DNA of 16,476 nt from Candidatus Woesearchaeota archaeon (GTDB lineage: Archaea > Nanobdellota > Nanobdellia > Woesearchaeales > GW2011-AR4): NCBI GenBank assembly GCA_016185955.1, contig JACPMQ010000022.1, forward strand, positions 1 to 16,476, written 5' to 3'. Below, piece by piece: positions 15,606-16,476 of the stretch (the stretch's first letter is position 1; every line of letters begins with the position of its first letter). The position numbers and the translations under genes were made by a program. Below the pieces are notes generated by a model that was not told where the DNA came from, ran no database searches, and worked only from the letters and a program-made list of their open reading frames with translations.

Positions 15606-16091
15606 CTATTCCCCGAACTTTTCCCTTAGCTTTTCCTCAACTATTTTTGGCACCAATCCATTTACTCTGCCATGAAACATCGCTATTTCCTTAACAATGC
15701 TCGAATTTAGGTAAACATAATTTTCTTTCGTCATGATAAAAACAGTTTCTATATCGCCGTCAGCAACCCTGTTGAGCAATGCCCTTTGAAATTCAAAATC
15801 AAAATCAGAAACTGCCCTTAACCCCCTTATTATGACTTTGGAATTCTTTTTTTTGACATAGTCAAGAAGCAATCCTAAAAATGAATCTACCTCGACATTT
15901 TTCATTCCCTTAGTAGACTCTTTAAGCATTTCTATCCTTTCCTGCGTGCTAAAAAGCGGCTTTTTTCCTGGATTGTCGCCTACAGCAACAATTATCTTGT
16001 CAAATATTTTTAAAGCTCTTTCAATTACATCAAGATGCCCGTTTGTTACAGGATCAAAGCTTCCGGGGTATACTGCTGCTCTCATAACCAT
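15606..16091 (-). CDS. coaD: Phosphopantetheine adenylyltransferase, bacterial CoaD type
   Basis: Transfers AMP from ATP to 4'-phosphopantetheine, giving dephospho-CoA, the penultimate step of coenzyme A synthesis. The 161-residue length matches bacterial CoaD. Signatures: YPGSFDPVTNGHLD (8-21) with the nucleotidyltransferase TNGH at 16-19; KKPLFS (43-48); VIIRGLRAVSDFDFEFQ (86-102) with R89 and R92; and NSSIVKE (129-135), corresponding to the bacterial ISSSxVKE loop. Most archaea use a different PPAT family (COG1019), so this copy suggests transfer from bacteria, as seen in other DPANN-type genomes. A second in-frame ATG lies at 16085. The leader has no close Shine-Dalgarno sequence, though AAGAGGTG occurs about 50 nt upstream. 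The gene is transcribed away from the second 147-bp element. Confidence 0.96.
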   Translation of the reverse strand: MVMRAAVYPGSFDPVTNGHLDVIERALKIFDKIIVAVGDNPGKKPLFSTQERIEMLKESTKGMKNVEVDSFLGLLLDYVKKKNSKVIIRGLRAVSDFDFEFQRALLNRVADGDIETVFIMTKENYVYLNSSIVKEIAMFHGRVNGLVPKIVEEKLREKFGE

Positions 16092-16152
16092 GGTAAAATT
16101 GCTCGTGTTTTTAAGATTTGTGAATTTTAGTATCTGCTAACACCTCTTATTC

Positions 16153-16166
16153 TAAATATATATAGA
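16153..16166 (-). promoter_or_regulatory. TATA box of coaD
   Basis: On the minus strand the sequence reads TTCTATATATATTT. It predicts a start near 16132-16135 and a leader of about 40 nt. The box lies only about 7 bp from the end of the 147-bp element, so the element replaces whatever upstream promoter sequence (BRE and beyond) was there. Confidence 0.5.
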
Positions 16167-16172
16167 ACATTG

Positions 16173-16319
16173 AAGTGGCTGCTCCATTATTAGGGGCGGT
16201 AGGCAAGTAGAAGAATGTTAATTGTGCCATCAAAATGGCGTGTATCTGTAAATTTTTTATTATAAAAAAGAATCAAGATGTGCCATTTTGCCTACAGCGC
16301 GGCTCTGGAGCAGCCACTT
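16173..16319 (-). mobile_element. MITE-like 147-bp element, copy 2 (inverted)
   Basis: Same 14-bp terminal inverted repeats as copy 1 (16173-16186 and 16306-16319) and exactly the same length, in reverse orientation. Compared with copy 1 I count about nine substitutions and no gaps. The differences cluster next to the right-hand terminus of copy 1 (CCTTATTT there, CCTAATAA here, read in the same orientation); the centre and the terminal repeats are unchanged. It contains no ORF. There is no exact target duplication, although ATTG touches the left end and recurs 2 nt beyond the right end. Confidence 0.75.
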
Positions 16320-16340
16320 ATATTGTTAGCAGTCACTAAA

Positions 16341-16476
16341 AAAGGTATCTGATAATATAGATTTGTTCGAGAAGCAGGATTTTTGCGAATTCTTATTCGT
16401 GCTTGTGCGGAGCCTTAACTTACCTCTCAACTTCGCAACATTTCATGTTGCTCAGGTCGCTTATCACAATCCTATG
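16341..16476. other. Hairpin-rich, relatively GC-rich segment at the window edge
   Basis: There is no convincing coding region here: the only long open frame on the plus strand (from about 16330 to the end) has no start codon. The last 75 bases are clearly richer in G+C than the other non-coding stretches. They contain a perfect hairpin, GCAACAT-TTC-ATGTTGC (16435-16451), and another, CGAAT-TCTT-ATTCG (16386-16399). In an AT-rich archaeon this is the usual look of a structured RNA gene. If so, the gene continues beyond 16476 and cannot be identified from this part. Confidence 0.3.

Larger units (their letters stand above)
16126..16340. repeat. Outer inverted repeat enclosing MITE-like copy 2
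   Basis: The left arm 16126-16142 (TTTAGTATCTGCTAACA) and the right arm 16324-16340 (TGTTAGCAGTCACTAAA) are complementary at 15 of 17 positions. They enclose the coaD TATA region and the second 147-bp element asymmetrically, with gaps of 30 nt on the left and 4 nt on the right. The arm sequence is unrelated to that around copy 1. Confidence 0.65.

Noticed and set aside
6084..16319. A composite transposon bounded by the two inverted 147-bp elements
   Set aside because: The 10-kb interior holds ordinary-looking envelope and housekeeping genes, including lysS and coaD, with no transposase and no matching target duplication at the outer ends. Two independent insertions are simpler.
16321..16476. 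RNase P RNA on the minus strand
   Set aside because: Only a partial match to one conserved block is seen. No ACAGAA-type second conserved core is visible between 16091 and 16410, and the supposed 5' end lies outside the window. Kept only as an unassigned structured segment.

Overview
The window looks like a piece of an AT-rich archaeal chromosome, most likely from a DPANN lineage of the Woesearchaeota/Pacearchaeota type. This is an inference from gene content. It carries a class I lysyl-tRNA synthetase, TATA-box promoters about 25-30 bp upstream of leaderless starts, a DUF5752-type small protein, a lamin-tail domain on a huge asparagine-rich surface protein, and a bacterial-type CoaD. No rRNA, tRNA or CRISPR array was found.

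Left part (1-8100): two divergently transcribed cell-surface proteins. The leftward one is about 1954 residues long, with a signal peptide, a lamin-tail domain, a long stalk of Ig/cadherin/FnIII-like domains dense in N-glycosylation sequons, and a C-terminal membrane anchor. The rightward one is 591 residues long and ends in the same anchor module of about 340 residues. Between their promoters sits a 147-bp MITE-like element with perfect 14-bp terminal inverted repeats.

Middle part (8100-11220): a 5'-truncated remnant of an Lrp/AsnC-type RAM domain; a 265-residue single-pass membrane protein with two helical repeats; two consecutive stem-loops in the intergenic gap; and a 637-residue secreted cysteine-rich protein in which three of its domain types occur twice.

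Right-middle part (11224-13425, minus strand): a cytoplasmic-looking protein with an HELLH zinc-protease motif, and an unrecognised 236-residue protein ending in a 21-bp tandem repeat. Each has its own TATA box.

Right part (13467-16476): lysS, diverging from the small DUF5752-like gene, which converges on coaD. Upstream of coaD lies a second copy of the 147-bp element, in inverted orientation and about 94% identical to the first. Both copies are nested inside longer, unrelated inverted repeats. The last 150 bp is relatively GC-rich and hairpin-forming, and may be part of a structured RNA that runs out of the window.

Functionally, the left two thirds is cell-envelope material and the right end is housekeeping (tRNA charging, coenzyme A synthesis). 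Most genes appear to be transcribed singly from their own promoter. The least explained features are the paired 147-bp elements with their palindromic surroundings, the shared C-terminal surface anchor, and the HELLH protein.
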